DNA from: Diatrype stigma
Lineage: Eukaryota > Ascomycota > Sordariomycetes > Xylariales > Diatrypaceae
DNA length: 64,000 nt
Direction of reading: 5' to 3'
Assembly: GCA_022225965.2 (NCBI GenBank)
Contig: JAKJXP020000160.1
Span: 1 to 64,000 of the forward strand
The translations under genes and the position numbers were made by a program. Below are positions 13,200-25,044 of this stretch, one piece after another; position 1 is the stretch's first letter; every line of letters begins with the position of its first letter. The notes under the pieces are model-generated. The model saw only the letters and a list, made by a program, of their open reading frames with translations, did not search any database and was not told the DNA's origin.

Positions 13200-14600
13200 T
13201 GCCTATGTAGCTTTGGCGCTGACACCAACACACGAACTTGTTTTCCCAGGACCGATTACCATCAATGAAAGTCAAGTGTACTCTGGTATGAATAGTGGTC
13301 GGCACCGCAGTATGGACTAATTGACCGATGACCGACTTGTTACCAGAGCAACGTAGTTTGGGTTACGCGCAACAGCTACGTAGTGAGGACTTATATGAGA
13401 AATCCAGGCATACCACAGTGGAGTTGTAGCACTATAGTTATATGACAGGAGACTATAGTGTCAGGATAGGAGAGAGAAAGGAAGAGGTGTATAAAGAAGC
13501 AAGCAAGGGAGGCAAGCAGCCCTTTAATGCACGAAAGCTTCGATGGACGAAGAGGAAGAAGAAGGATTAGCTTTAGCTAAAGACGGCAAGACGAACAAAT
13601 AACTGCAAGCCCTGCTACTTATGCCCTGCTCCTTATTTATTATCACTGGACTAGCTTCTTCGTCGCTAACCAGTCACATAGTATGTACATGTCTCTTGTC
13701 TCTTTCACGGGCAGGGGCACTGCAAGTGGCAGAGCAGAAGACGAGGATTATCAATCAAGTCAGCACAAAAAAGCCTGCCTGGCCTGTTCCGGTAAGGACT
13801 TTTAAATTTTAATACCCTTCACTGTTGAAGGGGTCGTCCTTAGCCCACAACCCCACTGCCCAGGTACGCGAATCCCCACCCTTCTTTCCCCAAACCTGCC
13901 TAGCCGATCTCTGCCTCTCGCAAGCGGCCCTGCTCTGGCTAGTGCCATGGGCCATGGAAAATGGATGGGGGAGGTACGTACAATACAACCAGCTGAATAC
14001 AACACGCTGATTGGTGAGCACGGCTGCATGGCTGGCATGGGGTTGTGTTTATACCTCCTCGACCTTCCCTATTTGGGAAGGGAATTATGGAGAGAAACTA
14101 GGGACGCTAGCTAGTAGTAGCGTCCCCTGTTCCCACCTAATCCCCACCCAAATCCCCCCTATACTTACCTGTTGCTGTCGCAACAGCCTCCTCCCTCCTC
14201 CACCCACCTACCCAACCCTAATACCCACCCACACAATACCGTATTCGAATTCGAAGAAGGGACGCGTCGAGTACTGCTTATCGATACACAATTAGTTCCC
14301 AAGCCAAAATTTTCAAGGTCCGGGAGAATTTTCTCACCTAAGTTGTATGGGGGGGGCACTCGTCCGGAATGAAGGCGTTGGAACAGAAGTGGTGGGAGGG
14401 AACGTAGGTAGGTCGTCGGAAGGAAGGTCGGAAAGAAGGAAGGTCTAAAGGAAGGAAATCCTGTTAATACGCCTAAGTCAGCATCAGGTTAATGTCAAAA
14501 AACAACCAAGTAAAATCCAGCGAGGCAATTTGTACTGTAGTCCGGTAGGAATAGCCTCAAAGGGCACTGGCCGTCAAAGAAGTGTACATAAGTGCGATAA
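13200..14600. other. Intergenic region upstream of the ABC transporter
   Basis: The transporter promoter lies at the left side. Purine-rich and pyrimidine-rich tracts alternate. No gene-like open frame was recognised. Confidence 0.55.
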
Positions 14601-14606
14601 AACCAA

Positions 14607-14690
14607 CGGCAATTGCAGGAAATCAACAGCAGGAAATCAACAGCAGGAAATCAACAGCAGGAAATCAACAGCAGGAAAGCAATTGCAGGA
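14607..14690. repeat. 14-bp minisatellite, six units
   Basis: Six tandem 14-bp units. The four central ones are AATCAACAGCAGGA, and the first and last carry GCAATTGCAGGA in the same register. The palindrome GCAATTGC in the flanking units is also the core of the neighbouring 17-bp array, so the two arrays are related. Confidence 0.9.
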
Positions 14691-14856
14691 AAATCCTGCT
14701 GCAATGCCCGACTGTATTGCAATAACTGACCTGGCTGGTACGTTGATGGAACGTTGGAACAACTGACTCACCTGGCACACTGCAATTGTATGGGAACAAA
14801 GAGACTGTCAACCCTAGGAATCACCGTCAGCCAAAACGCCTAGAATTGAAGGCGTT

Positions 14857-14927
14857 GCAATTGCAGGCGCACAGCAATTGCAGGCGTACAGCAATTGCAG
14901 ACGTACAGCAATTGCAGGCGTTGCAAT
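14857..14927. repeat. 17-bp minisatellite, about four units
   Basis: About four tandem copies of GCAATTGCAGGCGTACA with single-base differences: CGCACA in unit 1 and AGACG in unit 3. Each copy carries the 8-bp palindrome GCAATTGC. Confidence 0.92.
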
Positions 14928-15129
14928 TGAAGGAATCGGAAGTTGCAGAAGGGATGGAATCGAACCTTGTATGGAGTGGTTTGTTTGAAGTTGTAAAAGG
15001 AAGGAATTCTAAGCTGGAAGAAACCCTTCAAACAATTAACAAATACAGCTTCAGAAACGCGTTAATACAACAACAACAAAACAACAGCAGCAGTACTGCA
15101 AATAAACAACCAGAACGGGATAAGTACGG

Positions 15130-15231
15130 CTTCAGTGGGTGAAGTTAGCCCTTCAGTGGGTGGAGTTAGCCCTTCAGTGGGTGGAGTTAGCCCTTCAGTG
15201 GGTGGAGTTAGCTCTTCAGTAGGTGGGGAAG
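15130..15231. repeat. 21-bp minisatellite, about five units
   Basis: Four complete 21-bp units beginning CTTCAGTGGGTGG(A/-)GTTAG and a partial fifth. Because 21 is a multiple of three, the minus strand stays open and reads as a PPTEGLT heptapeptide repeat inside a 124-codon frame. I do not consider that frame a gene. Confidence 0.92.
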
Positions 15232-15580
15232 ATCTACGGTCCGGAATAGGTTTAGCATCGAGGAGGTATAAACACCACTGAGGCTGGCATGTAAACGGGG
15301 TGGGGCAGCCGCCGTAGCCGGGACCGGGCACACAATCGAACCGAACTAACCCATGCTTAGGTGGGCTTAGGTAGGAGTGGTAGGGAGCATTGGATATCTT
15401 TCGGTCGTTATCTGGTTCTGGGCTAACCTGTACCACCCATGTCTGACATGTCCATAGACATGTCCATATGGCTCGGGGGTAGGTTACCGGGACTAAGGTT
15501 CACGGATGTAAGGGTATTGGAGGTGATACGGTGAGTATAGGATGTCCAGCGGATGTTGCGCGGCCGCCGTTGCTCCTCAT

Positions 15581-15655
15581 ATCGTCGTCGTCGCTACTGC
15601 CGTCGCTGTCATCGCCGTCGTCGCTGTCATCGCCGTCATCGCTGTCGTCGCCGCC
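15581..15655. repeat. Imperfect CGTCGT/CGCTGTCATCGC repeat
   Basis: About 75 bp made of CGTCGT, CGCTGTCAT and CGCCGTC words with a period of 3 and a higher-order period of about 18. It is strand-asymmetric and GC-rich in an AT-rich neighbourhood. Confidence 0.8.
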
Positions 15656-18417
15656 ATTATATACTTAGAGCGCATGACCTGAGATATAGGTAGGTTGTCT
15701 CATCTCTCAAACCTATTTTCGAGCGGGAACAAAAACAGCAGCATGGGTGCAGCTGCGGCCGCGCTGCATGATAGGCCATGTACGAAGTAGGTACTCTGCC
15801 GTTACCCCAGCCAACAAAACAACCGTGCAGTACGTCGCAGGCTCGGGCCCTTCTTGATATCCCGAGACGGTCTACCCGAAGGTCATACGTAGATACCGAT
15901 GTCAAACAATCTTTTCTCACGAATACGCGCATTTCGCAGTACTTGCCTGCCCAGACACGTGTATACAGGTGATCGATCTGAGTAAGAGGCTACTTGAGTA
16001 ACTATACCTGTAGATACAGGTGAAACTATCTAACTACATAGGTACATAGGTACTCAGCATGTTTGTCAGGTTTCTGAATAGGTAGTTTGAAAGATTCATT
16101 AATGAAGTTTCTCGTCATCCAAACCGTGGGAACTTAGGTTCGGCCTCTTGCCCAATCATGTGGCACCAGATGAACTCATACTTACTTAAGTAGGTAGTAC
16201 GAAATATTGCCTACACGAAGAGAACATCGTAGAATGCCTGCTTAGTACCTGACTATACGGTACCTAATTATACGTTTGTTTGCCGATAACCTTGCAGCTG
16301 ATGAGATCGCGGTCTGACTCACATGATACAGTACACGCACATACGAATACATATAGCGCGGCTTACATGATATTGCGAGCTGGATGAAACGTCCTATTAA
16401 AACCAACAAGTTCTTCGCCCAAACTGACGAAGGAATACTCGGCATGACTCTTGGAAGTTGCCCCCAATGATCTATGTCTTGGATCGACGGCGAAGGAAGC
16501 GGACAAACAGAACACACTGCTTCCCCCGCTCGTAACCCTCAGCGGCGGACCGCTGAATCAGAGTGATCGATGATGGTGATCGGGCCAATCTGACCAGGGG
16601 TTGTTGATTGATAAGAGAAACCCGATCTTTGACAGAGGCGTTTGGGTGACAGGTTAGTTGCGTCGCACAACCTATAATTGCAGGTAAAAACCCCATGATT
16701 TGCTATGATTCATGATGATTCCCACTCCCGGCACGGCAATGCACTGCACGGCAGGAATTGCAGAGACATACATACTTGCGCACATGCATATATACTTCGT
16801 ACATACCTACATGCCTAAGTATGCATATATGCGGGAAAGAAAAGCGGTCGAGTGAGATGCTACAAGCAAAGGAAACTACTAGATCTCGAGGAGGTTCCAT
16901 GATCCCATCCATTCCCCGCCTGGCCACCGGCGGATTCGCTGCCAATTGGGCGCTGAGATCCAAGAAGGGGGCCACACACCGCTTGCAGCCGGAGGTTTGG
17001 GGCCGTGATATCTGACTGCCCAGTGCTCGTGGTGGACGATGGGCCCCCCTCCATTGATCAGACAAGCTAATCGGGACCCGCCAAGGCCCCGGGTCCCGCA
17101 TGCGTCGGACAAAACTGGAGATGATAGCGAGCGTGTTATTGTTCGGCAGAAAGGCCAATGCCTACCTTACATATAGTCCAGTCTTCGGGCCTTCAGGTTT
17201 GTCTGCCATGGTTTGTAGCTATCGGTAGGCATGTGAGAAGTCAATTGGGAATTACCTCTACATACTCCGTACCTATGTGGCGGAGATTTAGGCCGACACC
17301 ATCAGATTGCACAAGACCATCCATAATCATCAGCGGAACAAACACCCCATACACAACTACCTACCTACTATTAGGTAGCAGTAGGTAGACATGTACAGTA
17401 CGTACCTATACAAGTATTTAGTTGGGGTTCGGGAAGAAAAAAGAAGAATTCACTTGCGGAAGACATTTCCTAGCTACATATGTCGCGAAACGGCTCTCTT
17501 ACTAGTTCAGGAATTAGCCCCAAGCCACAGGCCCATGAGGAACAGAGTTTCAGAATGAACATGGCCTGTCTTAAAATATATAAGATCTCATTATAAATAC
17601 AGACCTATGGATGCATTCCATTCTTCTACCAAGAATTCCCTGAGCATCCATCATGTCCACCACGTATGTTGAAACGCGTTGGGCTTGGCTGGATTTGTCA
17701 CGATAGTGGCCCAACCCAATCCAGCTCCAGAGACGCACTCCCGTCTGACTGGCTACGAACGAAGTAGGGAACTGTGTATAGTTAGGTAGAGTACAGTACG
17801 AAGTAGCTGCGTACGGTAAGCTTCCTGGGCGAGCCAGTTCTCCTGCGGTCTAGATAGGACGCATCCACTCAACCCACTGACTGTGCCCCCTAGGGCCCTA
17901 GTCTAGAGATGGATCTCTCGCATCTCTCCATATCCACGTCGCGATATCACGTGAACGGACCTCATTCTGATGCGGAAAACCCTGGGACCAGCCAGCGTGC
18001 CACTGCCACCGATGGTGTTATATATAGAATTATACTTCTTCGTAAGCTAGACTATGTAGAAGTCAGATGTGGGCGATGTCAAACATCCCAGCCTGTGTTG
18101 CCTTATGCGTCATGTACTCCCGTACGCAGTATGTGCGGAATACCTAGGTGCCTCATTTCATGTATGTCAGCACACAAATTGCATTTGAGGCAAGTTACAC
18201 ATAACTACCATGCCTTGCCTACCGGGTTAATAATACTAGGTACCTAGGCTGCTAGGTACATATATACCAAACAAAGAAGAATGTGTAACTACGCCTCAGC
18301 CACTTATTAGTTAGTAAAAGAGCCAACACGAAGTAAAACATTGGATGTATAAGTGACGCTGTATGGTCACTGAACCAAACCAAACACGCTGTGATATGGC
18401 ATTGGAATAACTAACGA

Positions 18418-18993
18418 ATGCAGGCCACCATGCACCGGACAGTGTGTCTCCCGGAGATAGACTTTATCTCCGCCTCATCGCATGCGTACGCCGTACCGTG
18501 GGTCGAGACCCACTTACATCCGGGACCCACGATATACCCCTTACGTTATACGGATTACCACCCCTATATGTACTATGTAGAGCCTCCCGAGCCTCCTACG
18601 TACTGCTACCCAGTTGGTGCGACAGATATTATATTATATATTCCTGGCTTATGGCGCTCACCTTGGCATTTGGATGTTTTATGTCTTGAGGTTATGCCAT
18701 GTTGCCTACTTAGTGAGCAGGTGATGACGGAAGATCGTATTATTAGGTCTCTTCCTACACGACTACCTATGGAGCCGGGGTTACGGCGTGATGCCAATGG
18801 CCGGCTCAAACCATCGTCTGTCTGTTTATGTATGAGCGGTCTCGAGAATGGCGATATGCTCTTTCCGTGTTGCCTATTTATAAAGATTTTACATTTACGT
18901 CAGTCGCTGATCGAAAGCAGCATATTCCCCACCGCCGGTCTGATCTTCACCTCGACGAGCGAATACCTTCTTAGTACCTACCTAGGTAGCTAG
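18418..18993 (+). CDS. Uncertain open frame, 191 codons
   Basis: An uninterrupted frame of 191 codons begins with ATG at 18418. The product starts MQATMHRTVCLPEI and is rich in Tyr, Pro and Cys, with a hydrophobic segment near YPVGATDIILYIPGLW. I recognise no domain. Its end merges into the TACCTACCTAGGTAG simple repeat, which argues against selection on the C-terminus. A frame of this length could arise by chance once in a window this size. Listed only because it is the longest unexplained frame in the 15-19.6 kb stretch. Confidence 0.15.
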   Translation: MQATMHRTVCLPEIDFISASSHAYAVPWVETHLHPGPTIYPLRYTDYHPYMYYVEPPEPPTYCYPVGATDIILYIPGLWRSPWHLDVLCLEVMPCCLLSEQVMTEDRIIRSLPTRLPMEPGLRRDANGRLKPSSVCLCMSGLENGDMLFPCCLFIKILHLRQSLIESSIFPTAGLIFTSTSEYLLSTYLGS

Positions 18994-19667
18994 CAACATA
19001 TTTCATGCACGGATCAAGGCACCACAGCGACATGAGCCTCGGCGGGGTCGACATGCTCAGGTGACACGACGTTGGAAGCCAGTACATATATGCGTAGGAA
19101 CAGTCGGAGACTTTTGATAGTCTCCTGGGATTTAGTTGTCAATTTTGTCAATTAAGTGTACGAAACACAATTCGTAACGGTAGTCTATATGAATCCCGAC
19201 CCCGATCAAGTCTTCGGAGTGTTCCGTTTCTGTGCGTGCCTGTGCGTGCACTCCCACCCTATTCAACAGGTAAGTCAACAGGGAAAAGGGGTCCCTATGT
19301 GTGTTCCGCCTAGCTATATTTTCGGCCGTTTGCTACCCAGACTCGAAGTGTGCCCTTCCAGGAAAGTATCGTGGCAAGAGAAAAAAAAGACGTAACAGAT
19401 GCTGAGCATGCAAAGGCAGGAGGCAAAGTGATGATATATGGGAATCAAGTCCACGGAGTATTTGCCTCTGTAATCCTCATCCCCACCCTGAACATAGTAT
19501 CGTGAGTGGTGCTTGAGAGATGGCGGGGTCGGAAGCCGCTCCATCCATTATGATGAGGTTGAGGGGAAGACGCCACATTACTTGGGGTATAATGGCGCCC
19601 CGTCCTGGCCATCTGTCTTGTCAGATGAGAGTTCTATCCCAGACGCTCTACCCTGGTCACCCTTTCC

Positions 19668-20732
19668 CTAGAAACCAGAGTCAGCTCCGTTTGGCTCCAA
19701 AGCCATGGGGCTCCCTCCGTGACCATGTCTTCTCCGTTGTTGCCGCAGTCTCCGGGTTGGACGTCCATTCAGGTTCATGCTCTCGTCGTCATCATCGCTG
19801 TCACGATGGTCCTCGGCAAAACGGCGTGCTTCATCCAGGTCCGATATCTCTTCCGGCTTGTCTCTCAACCATTGCATTCGAGGACCTGATCGGGCAATTT
19901 CTGATACTCGGAAGCCGTAGATTCGTGGCTCGTAGATCTTGCCATTGCCCAAACCGGGAGCGATGTTGCACTTGTACATGCCGTTGAGGGTCACCTCTTT
20001 ATCCTCGTCGCTGACTCGCGAACCGGCCAGCACTTCAGCACCTCGCTTCGTGAGATCGTATTCCGGAAACGTGAGTAGAAATAGAGCACCGAATGTGCGT
20101 CCGAAGAAGGCGCCATCGACAGTCTGGAATCGACTATTGGGCGGGACATAGACATCCAGACAGGAAGGGCAGAAGAGCTTGACCGTCTCCTCACCCGGCA
20201 CATCGGACAGGCCTACGGGAAGCGTACGTGCCTGCTCGCAATAGCTACGGGGGCATACGCCGAAGTGACCCAACTCGTATTTCTCTGACATTTGCTGGAT
20301 GCCAGCGCGGGAGCAGATGAAGCGTTGGTGGATCAGGCCGTAGAGCATCTCAGCGGAATTCTCTATGACAGAAAGATCGCTAGCCATGCGGGTATGGTTT
20401 CGGCGCTCGTTGTGTCGTATCCGCTCGACGCCTTCTATGGATTCGTCTTCTTCCTCGTCTTCTTCCTCATCCTCGTCGTCATCCTCCTCGGGTTCGACAT
20501 CGAGTATCATCTGTTATGGGTCACGGTCAGCGGGTGCAACGCGGGTTAGCGATAAGGGCTGAGGGCGAAGTACCTCGAGAGCTTCTTTATACATGGCCAC
20601 CTGGGTTTGCAGCCCGGTCAGGTTGAAATCATCCTCGATGAATTCTTCGGATACCTCGGCGAAGTATTCGTGGCCTAGAAGCGAGCAAAAGGACGAGATC
20701 CATGATTCGGGGGTTCCTGATGAGGAAGACAT
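19668..20732 (-). CDS. ckb1: Casein kinase 2 regulatory (beta) subunit
   Basis: Exons 20732-20574 and 20510-19668 (63-bp intron) give 333 aa. The splice joins KEALE to MILDVEPEED, as in fungal homologues. The protein begins with the invariant WISSFCSLLGHEYFAEVSEE block and has FNLTGLQTQV. The CK2-beta zinc finger has cysteines at about 139, 144, 167 and 170 (CPRSYC and CPSC), followed by the SRFQTVDGAFFG dimerisation region. An acidic Asp/Glu run at about 60-76 and a basic Arg/His-rich C-terminal extension make it longer than the about 215-aa animal protein, which is normal for filamentous fungi. It forms the dimer that scaffolds two catalytic CK2 alpha subunits in nucleus and cytoplasm. Confidence 0.97.
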
Positions 20733-21160
20733 CGTAGCATGACCTTAGGCCTTAGTCGGAATGGGGATTGGGGCTCTTATGTAACGGTTTGGAGGGGTAG
20801 GCAGGGCTGAAAAAGGCTGAGCGCAGTGCGGATCGCGAATCAGATTAGAGGGGGAGGGTAAGGTAAGGCAAGGTAAGGAGGTCTGGTAGGCTGGCAGGGC
20901 AGGTAGGAGACCCGGAGACCGAAGACCCCACCAATTGATGGCAAAATACAAGAGATACAGGACAAGAGACGGGGGAGGAGGGAGGAAAAGCTACGGCGCC
21001 TGCATGACGCACGCAGAAGTGGTGCGGGAATCTCTGGACTCTGGAGTGATGAGTTTTGTGGATTAAGATCAGATCAGGCAGTCAGGCAGGCTCTGGAACT
21101 GGAAATGGAACTGGGGTTCTCGTGTTGGCGATGCCTGATGCCTGATATGGCCGGTAGTTA

Positions 21161-21203
21161 TGCTGGTGCTGGTGCTGGTGCGGGTGCTGGTGCTGGTGCT
21201 GGT
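21161..21203. repeat. (TGCTGG)n hexanucleotide repeat
   Basis: Seven nearly perfect copies of TGCTGG, one reading TGCGGG. The short frame through it reads Ala-Gly repeats and has no other gene-like property. Confidence 0.9.
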
Positions 21204-23116
21204 TTAGATTTGCTATTGATGTTCTTAGGCCTTGACGTCTCCGGCTGTCGAAATCAATTCGCCCATGGATTTAGTGGGCGCTTGTGCCTGCTGCAGTGGT
21301 CCGTGCGCGATGATGCCTTCCGCTGCCCGCCTGCCACAGTAACACAAACTTAGAAGGCACCTGCAGCTACACAACCAGGACCAACATAACCTAAGGCAGT
21401 AGGTACCTTGGATTGGCCTCTCAGCAGAAGGTGCATTCAATGTCATCGATTTATTTACAAATGACCTATTGAATAAGTATTAGGCGGTTCATCCAGGCAC
21501 TGGATTCTAGTGACATTTAGTGGTCCGTACTGAACGGTCTAGTTGCTGAATGCCCAGCCCTTAAGTTTTTGAAGCTGTACCATAGTATGTAGGTACCGGT
21601 ACCTATGATCCATCATGTAGTACATCGCCGTTCACAAATTTATTTTAATGAATAATCATGGCCGTGCGAAGCTGGATTGTACGTAAAGGCTATAAGCTTT
21701 ACGGGAATAGATTCTTCGAGACCTCCAATACGGGTTACAAGCAAAATCTCACATTTTCTTTGGTTCTGGAGCTGGAACTATCAAAGACTGAAGCTAACAA
21801 AAGCATCTCACCACAACATGCTCACCATTGGTGATCGATGATACCACAGTTTCACCACGCTGGTAATATGTCGCAGTTCCAACGTTGTCTGACTTCCGTG
21901 CCTACATCCAGGTACTCCGCTTTGTACCACGGACATAACATGACCAACCGTGGAAAGTTGAAGATGTCTCTCCGCCAGCTGCTTTTCAGGGGCTGAGGGG
22001 GTTGTAGACCACGAATCTAGCCTCCAAAGCCTCAGGCACGCTGTATTGGCGGAGTGAACGGATTACAAACCAGCACCCAGCAGACGACCAGCAATACATT
22101 CAGGCCTGGTATCAAGTCCTTCAGCAGTAGGTCTACATAGAGACTGCGACTTAATTAGCAGATATGTACATGTAGTGATGGGTGAGAGTACCTTGACCTA
22201 CGGATTAGAATGACGATGATAATGAAGGGTTGCTTGGTTGATATCCTATAAGCATCAGGAACTGACCGGAGCTTCAGTTTTACATCCTCATCAGTTGTAA
22301 ACACTCGATTTTCTAGTAGCCTTCAACCCTTTTCGGCAAGTACCATATGCCTAGGATTCGTTACACCTAGGGAGCATGAATAACTACTAGCACTACTTTC
22401 TCCTTGAAATTGCTTCCGGTATGGATAGGGGCCATAGGTTGGTAGTCACTATGCCAACGTTATGGAAGCTGTAGGACCACCATATAGATCAATACAATAA
22501 CAGTATAAATGCAAGGTAAGACTGAGGAAGCAATACAGACAGACATGAACTTTATGTATTCTTGTCTTCATCATAAGCCAGAGGACTAGTAAGATCAGAG
22601 GATGAGAAGGACTTGCAATTTGATTATTGCTGCATGACGACAGACTGACCTTTCACCGCAGATGGCCATGCAAGTTCCTGAAATACTAGCATGTGCGGTA
22701 CCTGGGACATGATAAAGCAAATTTCCAATTCAATGCGGACGCACATGTCTCGTTAAGGACAACAAGAAGTTGACCCAAAACCAGAATGAATCTCCGAAAC
22801 AAATCTATAAATGCTTCACGTCGTGGACTAGTCGTCGCTGTAATAGGATCTCGAGACCCGCCGAGGGAGCAAGGGGACGATATCAGCCAAATTGTTAATT
22901 GTATATCAATGTGACATCGATCCCGGCAGCTTCCAGGAACCCCAAAATGATTGGCGGGGTGTGGTCTATCCGCGCTTGGCAATCTGAACTTCTGTTTCTG
23001 GGCGGCGCGGTTCGTTTATTTGCGACCCTGATCTGCCGCCGAGCCATAAACTTCTTCGATTTGACCTAACTAACTAACAGCTGCCTGGGCAAGTACGAGA
23101 AAGTTTAGTATATCCC

Positions 23117-23174
23117 CCCACCGCCGTTTACCGGAACGCCGGCCCATGTTCTCCAGAGGGCCCCCCCACCCAAT
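23117..23174. promoter_or_regulatory. Possible CreA/CRE1 and CCAAT sites of the cellulase gene
   Basis: Two CCCCAC words (23117-23122 and 23164-23169), the reverse complement of the SYGGRG carbon-repressor consensus, lie about 48 bp apart. A CCAAT box is at 23170-23174, roughly 310 bp before the ATG. Such pairs are the known arrangement for CreA/CRE1 repression of cellulase genes. The motif is short and degenerate, so this is suggestive only. Confidence 0.35.
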
Positions 23175-23333
23175 CTAGTAACGGACTCGAGCCTCCAGCG
23201 ATCGCAAAAGGGAAAGGGGGCTTGGCATACGGAGGGAAGGATACTTCGGGGGACTGCGGAGAGGGAAGCTGGGATATTCATGCTAATTAATTCTCTACAT
23301 CATGGGTCCTGTTGGTACGGGGGGTATCATGGG

Positions 23334-23342
23334 TATATATAA
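23334..23342 (+). promoter_or_regulatory. TATA box of the GH7 cellulase gene
   Basis: TATATATAA lies 139 bp upstream of the cellulase ATG, between GC-rich flanks. Strong TATA elements are usual in highly inducible fungal cellulase promoters. Confidence 0.6.
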
Positions 23343-23480
23343 CCTGAGTCCTTGGGGAAGAGGGGAGCTTCTTGCCCTCGGAGGTGCTCGATCTCACGCA
23401 ATCTGCACCGGAGAAGACGTCGTTCTCAGCAACATTGTTAAAGTGAAAACAAGAGGGCTAATAAGCAAGTCGACCCCAAA

Positions 23481-25044
23481 ATGGCCCGCCGCAACCTCAT
23501 CTTGGCTTCGTGCTCCGCCCTCGCGGGGCTGGCAGCGGCCCAGAAGCCCGGCGACACGCCAGACGAGCACCCGACGCTGATCACCCAGCGGTGTCGTGTC
23601 GACGGCGGCTGCTCCGACTGGATGAACTTCGTCGTGCTGGACTCGTCGGCGCACTGGGTTCACCAGGTCGACGACGACTCGTACGGCTGCGGCGATTGGG
23701 GCAGCGGGCCGAATTCCACGGTGTGCCCCACGAAGGAGGCCTGTCAAGAGAACTGCGTGATGGAAGGTGTCACCGACTACAGCAGCCACGGTATCACTAC
23801 GGATGGCCATAGCTGTAAGTGAAATTGGAGACGGCCCCTATCACCCAAATTGGTCGGATAGAGCCGGAATCAGCGCGCAAGCTTCAGGCCTGTTTTGCTG
23901 CCTTATCGATCCTGTGATCAATCACCTACCAAAGACCAGAGCGCTCGCTAACTTGTGGCGTTATAGTGCGCTTACAGCAGATCGTCGACGGTGGCGTGGT
24001 GTCCCCTCGTCTGTACCTCCTCGACGCGACCAAGGAGAACTACGAGATCACGAAGTTCACCGGTTCCGAGTTCGCTTTCGACGTCGACGCCACGAAGCTG
24101 CCGTGTGGTATGAACAGCGCCCTGTACCTCTCTGAGATGGCGACAGACGGTGGCCGAAGCGAGCTGAATACCGGCGGCGCTACCTGGGGTACGGGATACT
24201 GTGACGCGCAGTGCTATGTCACGCCCTTCATCAACGGAGAGGTAAGCCAAACAAAAGCGGCCTTTTTATGAAAGCTGCCTCCCCCTTAATATTACCGTAG
24301 AATGCACGACTGACCCTGGCATTACTTACCACTCAGGGTAACGTGGACGGATACGGCGCCTGCTGCAACGAGGTGGACATCTGGGAAGCCAACTCGCGCT
24401 CGAACCACATCGCGCCGCACCCGTGCAGCATCGAGGGCCCCTACAACTGCGAGGGCGCGGAGTGCGAGGCGGACGGGGTCTGCGACAAGAACGGGTGCTC
24501 GTGGAACCCGTACCGGATCGGGCAGCCGGACTACTACGGGACGGGGGCGGACTTCGACGTGGACACGACGAGGCCGTTCACGGTGGTGACGCAGTTCCCG
24601 GCGGACAGCGAGGGCACGCTGACGGCCATCAACCGGCTGTACGTGCAGGACGGGGCGGTGATCCGCGCCGAGGTGGTGAACAAGGAGGGCCTGCCCCAGC
24701 AGGACTACATGGACGACGCGTTCTGCGAGGCGACGGGTTCGACCGCGTTCATGAACCTGGGCGCCATGGCCGGCATGGGCGCCGCCATGTCGCGCGGCAT
24801 GGTCCTCACCTTCAGCATCTGGTGGGACGACGGCGGCAACATGTCGTGGCTGGACGGCGAGGCCGACGGCGCCGGCCCCTGCAACGCCACCGAGGGGAAC
24901 CCCACGAACATCGTCAAGGTCGAGCCCGCGCCCGAGGTCACCTTCAGCAACATCCGGTGGGGCGAGATCAACTCGACTTTCAAGGCGACGCCGGCGAATC
25001 GCACTATAGGCTTCCGTGCGCCTTCGCGTGCTCGGCTGTTCTAG
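23481..25044 (+). CDS. Secreted GH7 cellulase, endoglucanase-like
   Basis: Exons 23481-23814, 23967-24241 and 24337-25044 encode 438 aa. Both junctions restore family sequence: TTDGHS-LRLQQIVDGG and FINGE-GNVDGYGACC. A signal peptide (MARRNLILASCSALAGLAAA, cleaved before Gln) marks secretion. The GH7 active-site signature CCNEVDIWEAN gives nucleophile Glu at about 215, Asp 217 and acid/base Glu at about 220, consistent with retaining hydrolysis of beta-1,4-glucan. About 20 cysteines fit the disulfide-rich GH7 fold. There is no Ser/Thr-rich linker and no CBM1; the protein ends soon after the catalytic core. The shorter loops and CPTKEACQENC region suggest an endoglucanase rather than a cellobiohydrolase, but a CBH assignment cannot be fully excluded by eye. 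It would act on plant cell walls. Confidence 0.95.

Larger units (their letters stand above)
15232..19667. other. Large gene-poor intergenic region
   Basis: About 4.4 kb without a recognisable gene. It holds a CGTCGT/CGCTGTCAT trinucleotide-like repeat at about 15581-15655, scattered TAGGTAGGTA/ACCTACCTA blocks (for example 17357-17388 and 18971-18990), and one 191-codon open frame listed separately. No transposase, reverse transcriptase or terminal repeat was recognised. The right end contains the 3' UTR of the CK2 beta gene. Confidence 0.5.
20733..23480. other. Gene-poor intergenic region upstream of the cellulase
   Basis: About 2.7 kb. The left part is the CK2-beta promoter, with GGTAAGGTAAGG-type repeats near 20857-20880. 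A (TGCTGG)n repeat lies at 21161-21203. From 21400 to 23000 I see only AT-rich sequence with frequent stops. The last 400 bp form the cellulase promoter. Confidence 0.6.

Noticed and set aside
14950..14970. GGAATCGAACC, a perfect reverse complement of the RNA polymerase III B box, suggesting a minus-strand tRNA or SINE
   Set aside because: No A box at the right distance, the T-arm stem pairs only partly and no cloverleaf can be drawn.
14607..15231. Repeat arrays considered as a CRISPR
   Set aside because: Direct tandem units without spacers, in a eukaryotic genome with spliceosomal introns.
15062..15436. A 124-codon minus-strand frame with a PPTEGLT heptad repeat
   Set aside because: The repeat is simply the 21-bp minisatellite, which cannot introduce stops; the flanking residues show no family and the end is a Leu/Val run from a CAA-rich tract.
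16703..17158. A 151-codon minus-strand frame in the 16.7-17.2 kb region
   Set aside because: No recognisable domain, overlapping frames of similar length in other phases, and it ends in simple-repeat DNA.
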